Below are positions 15,503 through 24,334 of a stretch of 64,000 nt of DNA, one piece after another. Origin of the DNA: JBFIHF01 sp964411125 (GTDB taxonomy: Bacteria > Myxococcota_A > Bradymonadia > Bradymonadales > Bradymonadaceae); contig CAYPJU010000022.1 in NCBI GenBank assembly GCA_964411125.1, positions 1 to 64,000 on the forward strand, read 5' to 3'. The first letter of the stretch is position 1. The number at the start of each line of letters is the position of its first letter. The position numbers and the translations under genes were made by a program. Under the pieces are notes generated by a model. That model was not told the origin of the DNA. It made no database searches and saw only the letters and a program-made list of their open reading frames with translations.

Positions 15503-18094
15503 TCAGAAGAGGTCGCCGACGTCCGTCCCTTCGGGCTTGGTGATCGCGACCACGCTCGTCGACGGACGCAGGTAGGTATCGACGAACCGTGCGACGTCGT
15601 CCCCCGTCACCGCATCGATACGGTCCGAGTAGCGCAGCGTCTTGCGATAGCCGAGGCCGTAGAGCTCGTCGAGGGCGAACGACATCGCTCGCGACGAGTT
15701 CTTCTGGAGCCCGATGTCGTGGTTCCCCATCAGATAGCGCTTCGCGCGGCCGATCTCGTCGTCGCTCGGTGGCTCGCTCTTCAGTCGTTCCACTTCGCTG
15801 TAGATCCCGGTGACCGCCTGTTCGATCTTTTCGGGCGAAGTCCCGATGTTGATCGTGAAGGCGGAAACGTCGAGGCCGAGCGTCATGCTCGCGTAGACGC
15901 TGTAGGCGAGCGATTGCTTGTCGCGAAGCTCGTAGAAGAGGCGCCCACCCTGTCCCGACATGATCGCGTGGAGCACCTCCATCGCGGCTCGGTCGTCGTT
16001 CTCCATCGTGGGGGCGTCGAAGCCGACCGTGATGAACGCCTGCTCCTTGTCGAGGTTGCCCACGACGACCTTGCGCTCGCCGCGGCTCGCCGGGGCAGGT
16101 ACGTCGGGTCGCCACGGGGCCGGGGCGTCAGGACGCACGAAGTAGCGCTCGACGAGGTCGACGACCTCGGAAGCGTCGACGTCCCCGACCACCGAGATGA
16201 CCGCGTCGTTCGGCCGGAAGACCTTGCCCAGGTAGTCACGCGCCGTCGCCGCGTCGATCGAACCGACGGACTCGACGGTTCCGTAGGTCGGCATGCCATA
16301 CGGATAGTCGCCGAAGAACGCCGCGGCGAAGCGATCGAAGTTGACCGCACCGAGGCTGTCCTGGCGGCTTCGGATCTGCTGGATCATCAGGCGCTTTTCG
16401 CGCTCGAGCTCCTCTTCGGGGATCGTCGCGTCCGTCATGCAGTCGGCGAAGATCTCGAAGAGGGGGTCGAAGAACTGCGACAGCCCTCCGAGCGTCAGGC
16501 CGAACGTGTTGCGACCCGACATGCCGTGGATCCCGGACGCCATCGCCTCGACGGTGCGAGCGATCTCGACCGCGTCGCGGGTCGATGTCCCGCGAATCAA
16601 GAGATCGGAGAGGAGCGAATTCACGCCGTTGATCGCAGGGCGCTCGAACCGCAGCCCTCCGAGCGTCAGGGCGCGGACGGCGAAGGTCTCGACGGAGTGA
16701 TCTTCCTGGATGAGGAGCCGCGGGCCGTCGGGGATGTCGAGCAACACGACGCCGTCTTCGTTCGAAGCGATCGTCGTCACCGACTCGGCTGCGATCGTTT
16801 CCAGCGCGGCGTCGATCGCGCGAGTCACGGCGGACTCCTCGATGCTCTCGACGTTCTCCGGGTGCAGGATGACCGACGTGCAGTTCTCCCGCGTGAGGTA
16901 GGTCTGCGCGACGCGGCGAATCTCGTCGGGCGTCACCGCGGCGAGCCGGGCGTAGTACTTCTGCTCGAAATCGGGATCGCCCGTCACCATGAAGCTGCGG
17001 CCGAACTTCATCGCGAGCCCCTCGACGGTCTGCTTGCTGTAGATCTCGCGACTCTCGATGATCGTCCGCGCACGGTCGATGTCGGACTGCGAGGGCCGCA
17101 TCTGGCGGAAGCGGAAGACCTCGGTGAGGATCGCCTCGACCAGATCGGCGTGCGTGCGGCCCTCCTCGAGCTGGTAGTCGGCCCCGACCACGAAGAGCCC
17201 CGCGTCTTTGGGGGTATAAGAGCCAGCGTAGATGCTGTTCACCAACTCCCGATCGCGCTGGATCTTCTGGTACAGGTGCGACGCGTCGCCCAGCCCGAGG
17301 ATCGCCCCCAGGAGGTCGAGGGCCGGGATGTCGTCGTGCTGGATGTCGGGGATGTGGAACCCGAACCGCAGATGCGTGTCTTGCATCTCCTTGGAGCCGA
17401 CCGCGACGCGCGGCGCCGTCTGCGCCGGCTCGGCTCCGCGCTGCGGAAGCTTCAGATCCGCGGCGCCGAAATCGCCGAACTTCTCCTCCACCAGCGCCCG
17501 CGCCGCCTCGGTCTCGAAGTCACCGACGAGGACCAGGGTCATGTTGTTCGGGACGTAGTGCTTCTCGAAGAACGCGCGGACGTGCTCGCGGGTGAACGAG
17601 TCGACGCTCTCCTTGGTGCCGATCACCGGGAGGCGATAGGGATGCTCGGCGTATGCCGTCTCGAACAGCATGCGTGAGGAGACGCGGTTGGGGTCGTCGT
17701 TGCCCCGTTTGATCTCTTCCTGAATCACCTCGAGTTCACGGCCGAGCTCCTCGGCGTCGAACGAGCTGTTGCGGATCGCGTCGGAAAGGATGTCGAGCCC
17801 GTTCTCGAAGAAGCGAGAGCTCATCACGACGTAGTAGCAGGTCTGATCGAACGAGGTGAAGGCGTTGATGTGCCCTCCCGAGGATTCGACTTCCCGCGCG
17901 ATCTCACCGACCCCGCGCCGCTCGGTCCCCTTGAAGAGCATGTGCTCGTGGACGTGGGCGAGGCCTGCTTCGTGCGGCTCTTCGTCGGCGCTGCCGACGC
18001 CCACCCACACGTTGCATGCGACGACGGGTGCCGTATGCTGCGCCTGGAGAATGACCGTCATGCCGTTGTCGAGCTTGTACCGTGTGACTTCCAT
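15503..18094 (-). CDS. M16-family zinc peptidase, double-length (pitrilysin/PqqL type)
   Basis: 863 residues starting at ATG 18094 (MEVTRYKLDNGMTVILQ), made of two M16 halves. The N-terminal half has the inverted zinc motif HVHEH (H47-H51) followed by MLFKGTERR and, about 75 residues on, LEVIQEEIKRG with the third ligand. The C-terminal half (from about 465) lacks HxxEH but keeps the RxxR-like and GGRLFYELRDKQSLAYSV segment. No signal peptide is obvious, so location is unsure; many relatives are periplasmic. It is read divergently from the gene at 18130 with only 35 bases between starts. Confidence 0.92.
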   Translation of the reverse strand: MEVTRYKLDNGMTVILQAQHTAPVVACNVWVGVGSADEEPHEAGLAHVHEHMLFKGTERRGVGEIAREVESSGGHINAFTSFDQTCYYVVMSSRFFENGLDILSDAIRNSSFDAEELGRELEVIQEEIKRGNDDPNRVSSRMLFETAYAEHPYRLPVIGTKESVDSFTREHVRAFFEKHYVPNNMTLVLVGDFETEAARALVEEKFGDFGAADLKLPQRGAEPAQTAPRVAVGSKEMQDTHLRFGFHIPDIQHDDIPALDLLGAILGLGDASHLYQKIQRDRELVNSIYAGSYTPKDAGLFVVGADYQLEEGRTHADLVEAILTEVFRFRQMRPSQSDIDRARTIIESREIYSKQTVEGLAMKFGRSFMVTGDPDFEQKYYARLAAVTPDEIRRVAQTYLTRENCTSVILHPENVESIEESAVTRAIDAALETIAAESVTTIASNEDGVVLLDIPDGPRLLIQEDHSVETFAVRALTLGGLRFERPAINGVNSLLSDLLIRGTSTRDAVEIARTVEAMASGIHGMSGRNTFGLTLGGLSQFFDPLFEIFADCMTDATIPEEELEREKRLMIQQIRSRQDSLGAVNFDRFAAAFFGDYPYGMPTYGTVESVGSIDAATARDYLGKVFRPNDAVISVVGDVDASEVVDLVERYFVRPDAPAPWRPDVPAPASRGERKVVVGNLDKEQAFITVGFDAPTMENDDRAAMEVLHAIMSGQGGRLFYELRDKQSLAYSVYASMTLGLDVSAFTINIGTSPEKIEQAVTGIYSEVERLKSEPPSDDEIGRAKRYLMGNHDIGLQKNSSRAMSFALDELYGLGYRKTLRYSDRIDAVTGDDVARFVDTYLRPSTSVVAITKPEGTDVGDLF

Positions 18095-18129
18095 TCGTTT
18101 CGCTTCCGTATTGGGCGTTGGGTTTGTCG

Positions 18130-18801
18130 ATGTTCGAAAATGAGTACCGCCGCAGCGTCCCTTCTTCAACGTCGTACTTGGATGTCCCGACGATCGACAT
18201 CGATTCGCTCCTCTCCAAAACCGTCGACGAGGCCGAGCGATTCCACCGATGGCGCCTCTTGCTCGAGCTCGCCACGAGTCGCGGGATTCGCACCCCGTCG
18301 ATGGTGGAGCTGCTGACGGGGGAACTCGTCGTGACGGAGGGTCCCCGCGTTCTCTGGATGACCCGCGCGGCGCCTGAGTTCGTCGCGGATCTGGCGTCGA
18401 TCGCGGCCGAAGTTCCCCATCGCCTCGTCTGGTCGGTCTCCGCGCGCGACGTCGACGCGACGATGGTGCACGCGGCCGGGCTCGGCGTCGTGTGCGCGGC
18501 CTCGCTGGGGGTACCCGCGACGAAGCTTCCGCTCGGCGAACTTCGTCGTGAGCTCAGCGAAGCGCGTGACGCGGTCGGCGGCGCGGTCGGCTACGCGCCG
18601 CGAATTCTCGATCCGCTCGACGCGGACCGCCTGGTTGCGACCGAAGCGGCGCGGGCTGGCTTCACGGGCCTTCTGGCGCCGACACGATGCGAGGTCGACA
18701 CACCGATCTCGCAGGTATGCGACTGGGTCGAGGGGCGCGGCGTCGTCGGCATCGCGCGTCGCCTGAAGCGGTGGGGAAGGCAGCGGTTGCCGATCGACTG
18801 A
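18130..18801 (+). CDS. Hypothetical protein, perhaps a degenerate deacetylase-like fold
   Basis: 223 residues from ATG 18130, with no strong RBS (TTG 18118 is an alternative). Not recognised. The middle contains LVWSVSARDVDATMVHAAGLGVVCAAS and the C-terminal half YAPRILDPLDADRLVATEAARAGFTGLLAPTR, which loosely resembles the 'P.G......l..aGF' pattern of polysaccharide deacetylases, but the metal-binding Asp/His motifs are absent. It is read away from the M16 peptidase gene and convergent with the small gene at 18822. Confidence 0.6.
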   Translation: MFENEYRRSVPSSTSYLDVPTIDIDSLLSKTVDEAERFHRWRLLLELATSRGIRTPSMVELLTGELVVTEGPRVLWMTRAAPEFVADLASIAAEVPHRLVWSVSARDVDATMVHAAGLGVVCAASLGVPATKLPLGELRRELSEARDAVGGAVGYAPRILDPLDADRLVATEAARAGFTGLLAPTRCEVDTPISQVCDWVEGRGVVGIARRLKRWGRQRLPID

Positions 18802-18821
18802 AGCGGATGCGACCACGCGGC

Positions 18822-19022
18822 TCAGGCGCCGTCGAAGTCGTCCTCGGGCGGCAGCTCACTGGTGGTGTGGACCGTCCAGATCTCTCGGCCGGTTTTCAGG
18901 CGCTTCTTCTCGATCCGGACTTCGGCTCCTTCGGCCTCCGCGAGCTGCAGAATCTCCTCTTCGTCGGCGGCCGTCCCGTCGCAGTAACCGATCGGTCGGC
19001 TCGACGTTGCCGAGCAGATCAT
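18822..19022 (-). CDS. Small acidic hypothetical protein
   Basis: 66 residues, MICSATSSRPIGYCDG... ending ELPPEDDFDGA. The composition is protein-like (mixed charged helix DEEEILQLAEAEGAEVRIEKKRLKTG, then EIWTVHT) and not that of a shadow frame. The RBS is weak and the start may lie further upstream. The stop is 21 bases from the convergent gene end at 18801. No family recognised. The 180 bases between this gene and the protease gene at 19203 show nothing else. Confidence 0.5.
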   Translation of the reverse strand: MICSATSSRPIGYCDGTAADEEEILQLAEAEGAEVRIEKKRLKTGREIWTVHTTSELPPEDDFDGA

Positions 19023-19202
19023 GGCGGAGTAGCCCCCGCGACCCCACTCGGTCTGCGTCTCGTTGCTGTGTTGGTAAATGGCCAGGTCGTTCTCCTTCGG
19101 TAGACGACTGCGTTGTACCCGCTGTCCCGACGAGCTTCCAGTGGGACGAAAAAAAGCGGGCCGGCATCGCCGACCCGCCTGGGGAACGCATGGTTCGTGA
19201 GT

Positions 19203-20950
19203 TCACTTCTTGGCCCAGAACCACTTGCCGTTGTACAGGACGACTTCACGCCAGCCGCGCTTGTGGTGGTAGGTCCACCACAGGTTTTCCATGCGGTACA
19301 CGCGGACGCCGTTGATGACGTAGTACTGGCCGTTCTCGTACTCGGGCCCCGTCGTCCCGCCGGTCTCTTCGGTGGTTCCGCCGGTCTCTTCGGTGGTTCC
19401 GCCGGTCTCTTCGGTGGTTCCGCCGGTTTCGGNNNNNNNNNNNNNNNNNNNNNNNNNNNNNNNNNNNNNNNNNNNNNNNNNNNNNNNNNNNNNNNNNNNN
19501 NNNNNNNNNNNNNNNNNNNNNNNNNNNNNNNNCCGCCGGTCTCTTCGGTGGTTCCGCCGGTCTCTTCGGTGGTTCCGCCGGTTTCGGTCGTTCCACCCGT
19601 TTCGGTGGTGCCGCCGGTCTCCTCGGTGGTTCCGCCGGTCTCGGTGGTCCCGCCGGTTTCGGTGGTTCCGCCGGTCTCCGTGGTCCCGCCGGTTTCGGTC
19701 GTTCCACCCGTTTCAGTGGTTCCGCCGGTCTCTTCGGTAGTTCCGCCGGTCTCTTCAGTGGTTCCACCGGTTTCGGTGGTTCCGCCAGTTTCGGTGGTTC
19801 CGCCGGTCTCTTCAGTGGTTCCACCAGTTTCGGTGGTGCCGCCAGTTTCGGTGGTGCCGCCGGTTTCGGTGGTGCCGCCGGTTTCAGTCGTTCCGCCGGT
19901 TTCGGTGGTGCCGCCGGTTTCCGTCGTTCCGCCAGTCTCGGTCGTTCCGCCGGTGGTCTCCTCAGGGGGTTCCGTTCCGGGGTAGAGCTGCGCGAAGCCC
20001 TCGATGTCGCCCTGCGAAAGACCATTGCGCTGGGCCGAGTAGAGCGACCCGTCAGCCCGGGTGATCGTCGGCTGCCCGTTCGCCGAGAAGGAGTAGGGGC
20101 TGTACATCATGATCGAGCCGAAATCGAGCTCCGCCGTGACGTCCTGGCCGTCCCAACCCGCCGATTTGTAGGTGTGAAAGTTGTATTCGACACCGGGAAT
20201 GAGGTTGTCAAAGTGGATCGTGACGTATTCGTCGCGGTCGGCGCGGCTGTGCTCGTGCCATGCGCCGAGTGCGTGTCCGATCTCGTGGATCGCGTTACCC
20301 GTCGAGCACGCGGACGCCAGCGTGATCTGCTGCCGTCCGCCGATGTGACCGACGTACGACGAGCACCCGCTCCCGGGGACGAAGTAGATGTAGTCGGATT
20401 CGTCGGTCCGCTCGATGAACTCGACGTTCGAGTTCTCGCGCCAGTGATTGACCGCGTCGATCGCCCGCTGGGGGTTGTCCAGGTTCGGGTCGATCGCGTA
20501 GTAGACCGTGTTGTTCGGCCAAAGATTGTTCGAAGACCGCGCCGCGAGGCGCACCGAGTCATGGTCCGCCAGGGACGCGCCATCCGGCAGCACGTCCAGC
20601 TCCAAAGGCTCGAAGGTGATGAGGTCGTGCGGGAGGAGAATGTCCCCCTCGTACACGTAGTGGCCCTCGACGAACTCGACCAGCACCGGCATCCCGGCGA
20701 AGAAGACCTGCATCACTTCCCCTTCTTCCTGGGAGAAGCTGAGCTCGCCGCGCGTCACCTCGGTGGCGAGGTCCGGGTTCGTCGTCTCGTGGACCGTCTC
20801 ACCGTCCTGCTCCAGGGGAGCGTCGCCGTCGATCGTCTGCTGAGTGAACTCGCCCGAGCAGCCCGTGAAGATCAGGGCTGCGATGGCTGCCCCGCGCAGG
20901 GTGTTGGTGGCGTAGGTCAGTCCGAAGCGATGTTTGCGTTGGTCAGTCAT
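19203..20950 (-). CDS. Astacin-type (M12A) secreted metalloprotease with TETGG repeats; interrupted by an assembly gap
   Basis: ATG 20950 follows GAGGAGAG. An N-terminal signal ends in the lipobox-like IFTGC (C31). The catalytic domain at about 140-310 has HEIGHALGAWHEHSR with zinc ligands H222, H226 and H232, and the Met-turn SIMMYSPYSF, diagnostic for astacins. Then comes a long tract of TETGGT/TEETGGT units, and a conserved-looking C-terminal domain GPEYENGQYYVINGV...NLWWTYHHKRGW...LYNGKWFWAKK before the stop at 19203. The frame breaks at the run of Ns, but removing N plus one copy of the 55-base duplicate flank (155 bases) restores it, giving 530 residues. The C-terminal module may bind the cell surface or a partner. 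Confidence 0.88.
19354..19957 (-). repeat. 15/18-base tandem repeats encoding TETGG / TEETGG
   Basis: Back-to-back units of 15 bases (GGTTTCGGTGGTTCC-like on the + strand) and 18 bases encode Thr-Glu-Thr-Gly-Gly-(Thr) linkers within the M12A protease. Units vary at synonymous sites (ggtctc/ggtttc, tccg/tcag), so the array is old enough to have drifted. The placeholder gap lies inside it, so the copy number is uncertain. Confidence 0.92.
19433..19532. other. Run of 100 N (assembly gap), probably a false gap
   Basis: Exactly 100 Ns. The 55 bases before it (19378-19432) are identical to the 55 after it (19533-19587). Merging these as one overlap removes 155 bases and brings the two parts of the protease gene into one frame. 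Confidence 0.95.
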
Positions 20951-21352
20951 TTGTCTCTCCTCGTTGGTAAGCGTTCCTCGTCTCGCTGCGAGTGGGCGTC
21001 GCTTCGCTGGTGCGAAGGAGCCGAGGAGCGCCGTGGGCGATGGAGACTTCTTCACGTCGTATGCCAGCGAGGACTTACACGTTTCTTACATGTTCGTTTT
21101 CAGTGGGTTAGGTCGAAATTCGCGGCGGGTGGCTGAAGATCTAGTCAGTCCCTGTGGCATACGAGCCGCAGGGATTCTGTAGGGCGTTCCCCACACCGAG
21201 GGGAAGATCCCACGTCTGAGCGGCATGAACCGTGCCCGTCAGCATAGAGGGTAGGGTCGGACTTCGCCCGGGGCCCGGGCCGGCGACATTTGCGCGGAAG
21301 ATCGAAGCATGCGAGACCAGTTGTGTGACCTGAAACCCCAGACGGTTCTACG
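20951..21352. other. 402-base divergent intergenic region with two hairpins
   Basis: Holds the start regions of the M12A protease (leftward) and PBP4 (rightward). Two stem-loops stand close together: TCCCTGTGGC/GCCGCAGGGA (21149-21174, ten pairs with one G-T) and TTCCCC/GGGGAA (21187-21205). Neither is followed by Ts. No convincing -35/-10 pair or open frame with protein-like composition was seen. Confidence 0.4.
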
Positions 21353-22780
21353 ATGCGTGCATTCTCTTCGTCTCTGGCGCTCGCCCTCCTCCTCCTCCTC
21401 GCTACCCCCGCATTTTCGCAGGACAAGGCCCCTGGTACGGGCGGTGTCGATTCCGACATCGACCGGATCATGAAGCTCGACCAGCTTCAGAAGTCCGAGG
21501 TCGGGATCTACGCGATCGACGTGGCGACCAACGAGGTCATCTATTCGAAGAACGCCGAGCGGGCGTTCAACCCGGCCTCGAACGCCAAGCTCGTGACGGG
21601 CGCTGCGGCGCTCGAGGAGCTCGGCCCCGAGCACGTCTGGGTCACGCGCATCTCCGCGAAGGGAATCGGCTCGGACGGTGTCGTCGATGGGCCGCTGTAC
21701 CTGAAAGGGGAGGGCGACCCGTCGCTCCTGTGGGAGGACGTGCTGAGCTGGGGCGCCGAGCTCGCCGCGATGGGTGTGAAGAAGGTGCCCGACGGCATCG
21801 TCGTCGACGACACCGCGTGGGAGGGCGGTTTCATCCCGCCCGGCTTCGAGCAGAAGGACGAAGACGCGTCGTATCGCGCTCCGTTCGGGCCGGTCTCCCT
21901 GAACTTCAATGCGCAGACCGTGATCGTGCACGCAGACGGCAAGGACGCGAAGCACTACCTGCTCCCCCCCAACGACAACGTCCAGATCGTCAACAAAGTG
22001 AAGGTAGTGAACGGGTCCCGGGCCCGGATCGGAGCGAAGTCCGAGACGAACGGGGACGGGACGAAGATCACGCTCACGGGTTCGATAGGAGCGGACGCTG
22101 AGCCCGCGCGCATCAAGAAGCGCATCGACAACCCGAGCCTCTTCACGGGGAGCGCGTTCGCGAAGGCGCTCGAGATCAACGGCATCGAGGTCGGCGGTGA
22201 GGTGCGCCGCGGCGAGCGTCCAGACCGGACGAGGACCCTCGTATATTACGAGTCCGAGCCGCTCGCCTACGTCGTCTATCTCATGAACAAGTGGTCCAAC
22301 AACTTCATGGCGGAGATGCTCTACCGCAGCCTCGGCGGAGGGAATGGACCTGCGTCGACGGCGCGTGCTCGCGATGCGGTGGAGGGGTTCATGAAGAAGG
22401 TTGGGGTCGCCGGCAAGGGCTTCAAGACCCACAACGGAAGCGGGCTCTACGACGGAAACGAGATCACGCCGAAGCAGATCGTGGAGCTTCTCGACTGGAT
22501 GGCGGATCGCCCGAACTATCCGGAGTTCGCAGCCTCCCTCGCCGTCGCCGGCACCGACGGCACGATGAGGAAGAGGCTCGGGAAAGGGTCGACGAAGGGG
22601 ACGCTGCGAGCCAAGACCGGCACACTCAACAACGTCACGGCGCTGTCGGGCTACATGACCACCAAGAGCGGTAGGAAGGTCGCGTACGCCATCTTGATCA
22701 ACGACCCGCCCGTGAAAGCCTGGACTCTCCGTGGCGTGCAGGACGAGCTCGCCGAGGCGCTCGCGGACTACGACAAGTGA
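21353..22780 (+). CDS. dacB: D-alanyl-D-alanine carboxypeptidase/endopeptidase PBP4 (S13 family)
   Basis: 475 residues with a cleavable signal (LALLLLLATPAFSQ). The three active-site motifs of S13 penicillin-binding proteins are present: SNAK at residues 76-79 with the acylating serine, SNN in KWSNNFMAEMLYR near 315, and KTG in LRAKTGTLNNV near 420. The enzyme trims or cuts peptidoglycan cross-links in the periplasm. Its TGA overlaps the GTG of the next gene by four bases, so an HExxH membrane protein is made with it. Confidence 0.95.
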   Translation: MRAFSSSLALALLLLLATPAFSQDKAPGTGGVDSDIDRIMKLDQLQKSEVGIYAIDVATNEVIYSKNAERAFNPASNAKLVTGAAALEELGPEHVWVTRISAKGIGSDGVVDGPLYLKGEGDPSLLWEDVLSWGAELAAMGVKKVPDGIVVDDTAWEGGFIPPGFEQKDEDASYRAPFGPVSLNFNAQTVIVHADGKDAKHYLLPPNDNVQIVNKVKVVNGSRARIGAKSETNGDGTKITLTGSIGADAEPARIKKRIDNPSLFTGSAFAKALEINGIEVGGEVRRGERPDRTRTLVYYESEPLAYVVYLMNKWSNNFMAEMLYRSLGGGNGPASTARARDAVEGFMKKVGVAGKGFKTHNGSGLYDGNEITPKQIVELLDWMADRPNYPEFAASLAVAGTDGTMRKRLGKGSTKGTLRAKTGTLNNVTALSGYMTTKSGRKVAYAILINDPPVKAWTLRGVQDELAEALADYDK

Positions 22781-24228
22781 ACGAGGATTCCCTCGACGGC
22801 TCTCACCGTCGCTGGTTTCACAAGCCAGCGGTGTGGGCGGCGATCGGCTTGGCGACGACCGCGATCTGCTGCGGAACGGTCGTCTTCGACGTCCCCGGTT
22901 GGATCCTCGGTGAGACCGACATTCACGGGAACTACGCCGACGAGGTGGAGCTCGCCGAGCAGGTCGAGAATCTCACGCCGATGGAGCGGCTTCACGCCGA
23001 ACTCTTCCCGCGTTGGGCCATCGCGCTCGCGAACGGTCATCCCGACGAGGAGCGCGCGTGGACGGAGTTTTCGGAGGCGATCGAAGACGACGAGCTCGGG
23101 GACGTCGCGGTCCGTCTTCGTGAGGCGCTGCGGAACGTCGACCCCTCCCGTCCCCTGCAGCCGCTGCTGGACCCCTGGAACGAACGGCTGGAATCGATGG
23201 GCGAGCCATTCTACGTGACGGGTTCGTTGGCGCCGACGGCGACAGGTGTCGCGGGGGTGCTCGAGTTCTACGCCGTGATGGCGACGCCGACCGCCCGTAT
23301 TGGCGACGAAGAGCTGCCCGCGATCGTCCTACAGCGGATCGATAGGACCAACGTGCGCGAACCGTATTTCGGTCGCACCTACCCCGACTCCGGCCGGGCG
23401 ATCATCGTGGTCGACCGGGTCGTCGACTTCGCGCTCGACTCGATGTGGTTGCCCCTCACCGAGGGACGGCCGCCGGAAGACCCCGTGGAGGTCGCGCTCT
23501 TCCCCCAGGTTCGCGCGGAGATGAAGCGAGCGCTCGGGGCAGAGCACTTCGCGGTTTTGGTGGAGACTGCGCCGCTGCGACGGAAGTTGTTCGACACGAT
23601 GGCCGCGAACGGTTCGCGCGCTACGTGCGGCTCGGGCATGCGCTGGGCGCCGGAGGTGCCGTTCGACGGTTTCTCCAACAGGACGCTCGACCTGCTCGAC
23701 GCGTATGCCGAGGCCGACAAGATCCAGCCCTGTCCTCGGGTGAAGTTCGACGAGGCCGACGCGATCCGCGAGGCGACGGAGGCGTTGCGCGATCATCGGG
23801 GGCTCGAGCCGGCACTGGAGGCGCTCGTGGCCTGGCTCGCCGAGAGCACGGTCACGCACGAGATCCGCCATCTCGCCGACGATCGCCGTCACGATGGCCT
23901 CGCCACCGCGCTTCCGTGCGAGGCTTGCCCCGACGGTGCTTCGGTCCCCGTTCGTGCCGAATTGTCGGCCTACGCGTCGAGCTTCGCTTCCTCCGATGAG
24001 CCAGTCACGGCGCTCTATCAGGACTGTATTTCGGTGCGCGGCGGTGGAGCCCACCGCCGCGCTATGGGCCTTCTGGCGAGCCAGATGGACGTTCGCTGCG
24101 ACGAGCCGGCGCCCGATGACCTGCGGCAGCGGGCCAGGGACGCGGAGCGCCACTTCTTCGGGCGCGAAGAGACGATCGTCCTGGCCGACGTCTACCCCGA
24201 CCAGCTCCCCGTCAGGTGGTGGAGGTGA
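22777..24228 (+). CDS. Membrane-anchored protein with an HExxH motif, coupled to PBP4
   Basis: 483 residues from GTG 22777 (GTGA overlap with dacB). One membrane segment at about 18-38 is followed by a large domain outside. Near residue 361 it carries STVTHEIRHLADD, an HExxH zinc-peptidase signature, and later cysteines (PCEACPDG, YQDCISV, DVRCDEP) that suggest an oxidising compartment. No known peptidase family is recognised, and the third ligand is not evident, although the acidic DD after the motif or ELSAYASSFASS downstream could supply one. The coupling points to a role in the cell wall. Confidence 0.72.
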   Translation: MNEDSLDGSHRRWFHKPAVWAAIGLATTAICCGTVVFDVPGWILGETDIHGNYADEVELAEQVENLTPMERLHAELFPRWAIALANGHPDEERAWTEFSEAIEDDELGDVAVRLREALRNVDPSRPLQPLLDPWNERLESMGEPFYVTGSLAPTATGVAGVLEFYAVMATPTARIGDEELPAIVLQRIDRTNVREPYFGRTYPDSGRAIIVVDRVVDFALDSMWLPLTEGRPPEDPVEVALFPQVRAEMKRALGAEHFAVLVETAPLRRKLFDTMAANGSRATCGSGMRWAPEVPFDGFSNRTLDLLDAYAEADKIQPCPRVKFDEADAIREATEALRDHRGLEPALEALVAWLAESTVTHEIRHLADDRRHDGLATALPCEACPDGASVPVRAELSAYASSFASSDEPVTALYQDCISVRGGGAHRRAMGLLASQMDVRCDEPAPDDLRQRARDAERHFFGREETIVLADVYPDQLPVRWWR

Positions 24229-24334
24229 AGCGCCGGATCGTGGGAGGATCCCCGAGCGACAAACTTTTGAATGATTCGGCGCAGAGCGGGTCTGACTTCA
24301 CACAGACGAAGATGACAGGCTCTGGAGCGGAAAG

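Noticed and set aside
15719..17677. 652-residue rightward frame opposite the M16 gene
   Set aside because: Shadow of the peptidase gene; Asp/Val/Arg-rich composition and no motif.
19203..20950. Frameshift pseudogene in the astacin gene
   Set aside because: The break coincides with the N run; merging the 55-base duplicate flanks restores one frame.
21184..21212. Sequence GCGTTCCCCACACCGAGGGG resembles a type I-E CRISPR repeat
   Set aside because: Only one copy exists, no regular spacing and no cas genes nearby; it is a simple hairpin.
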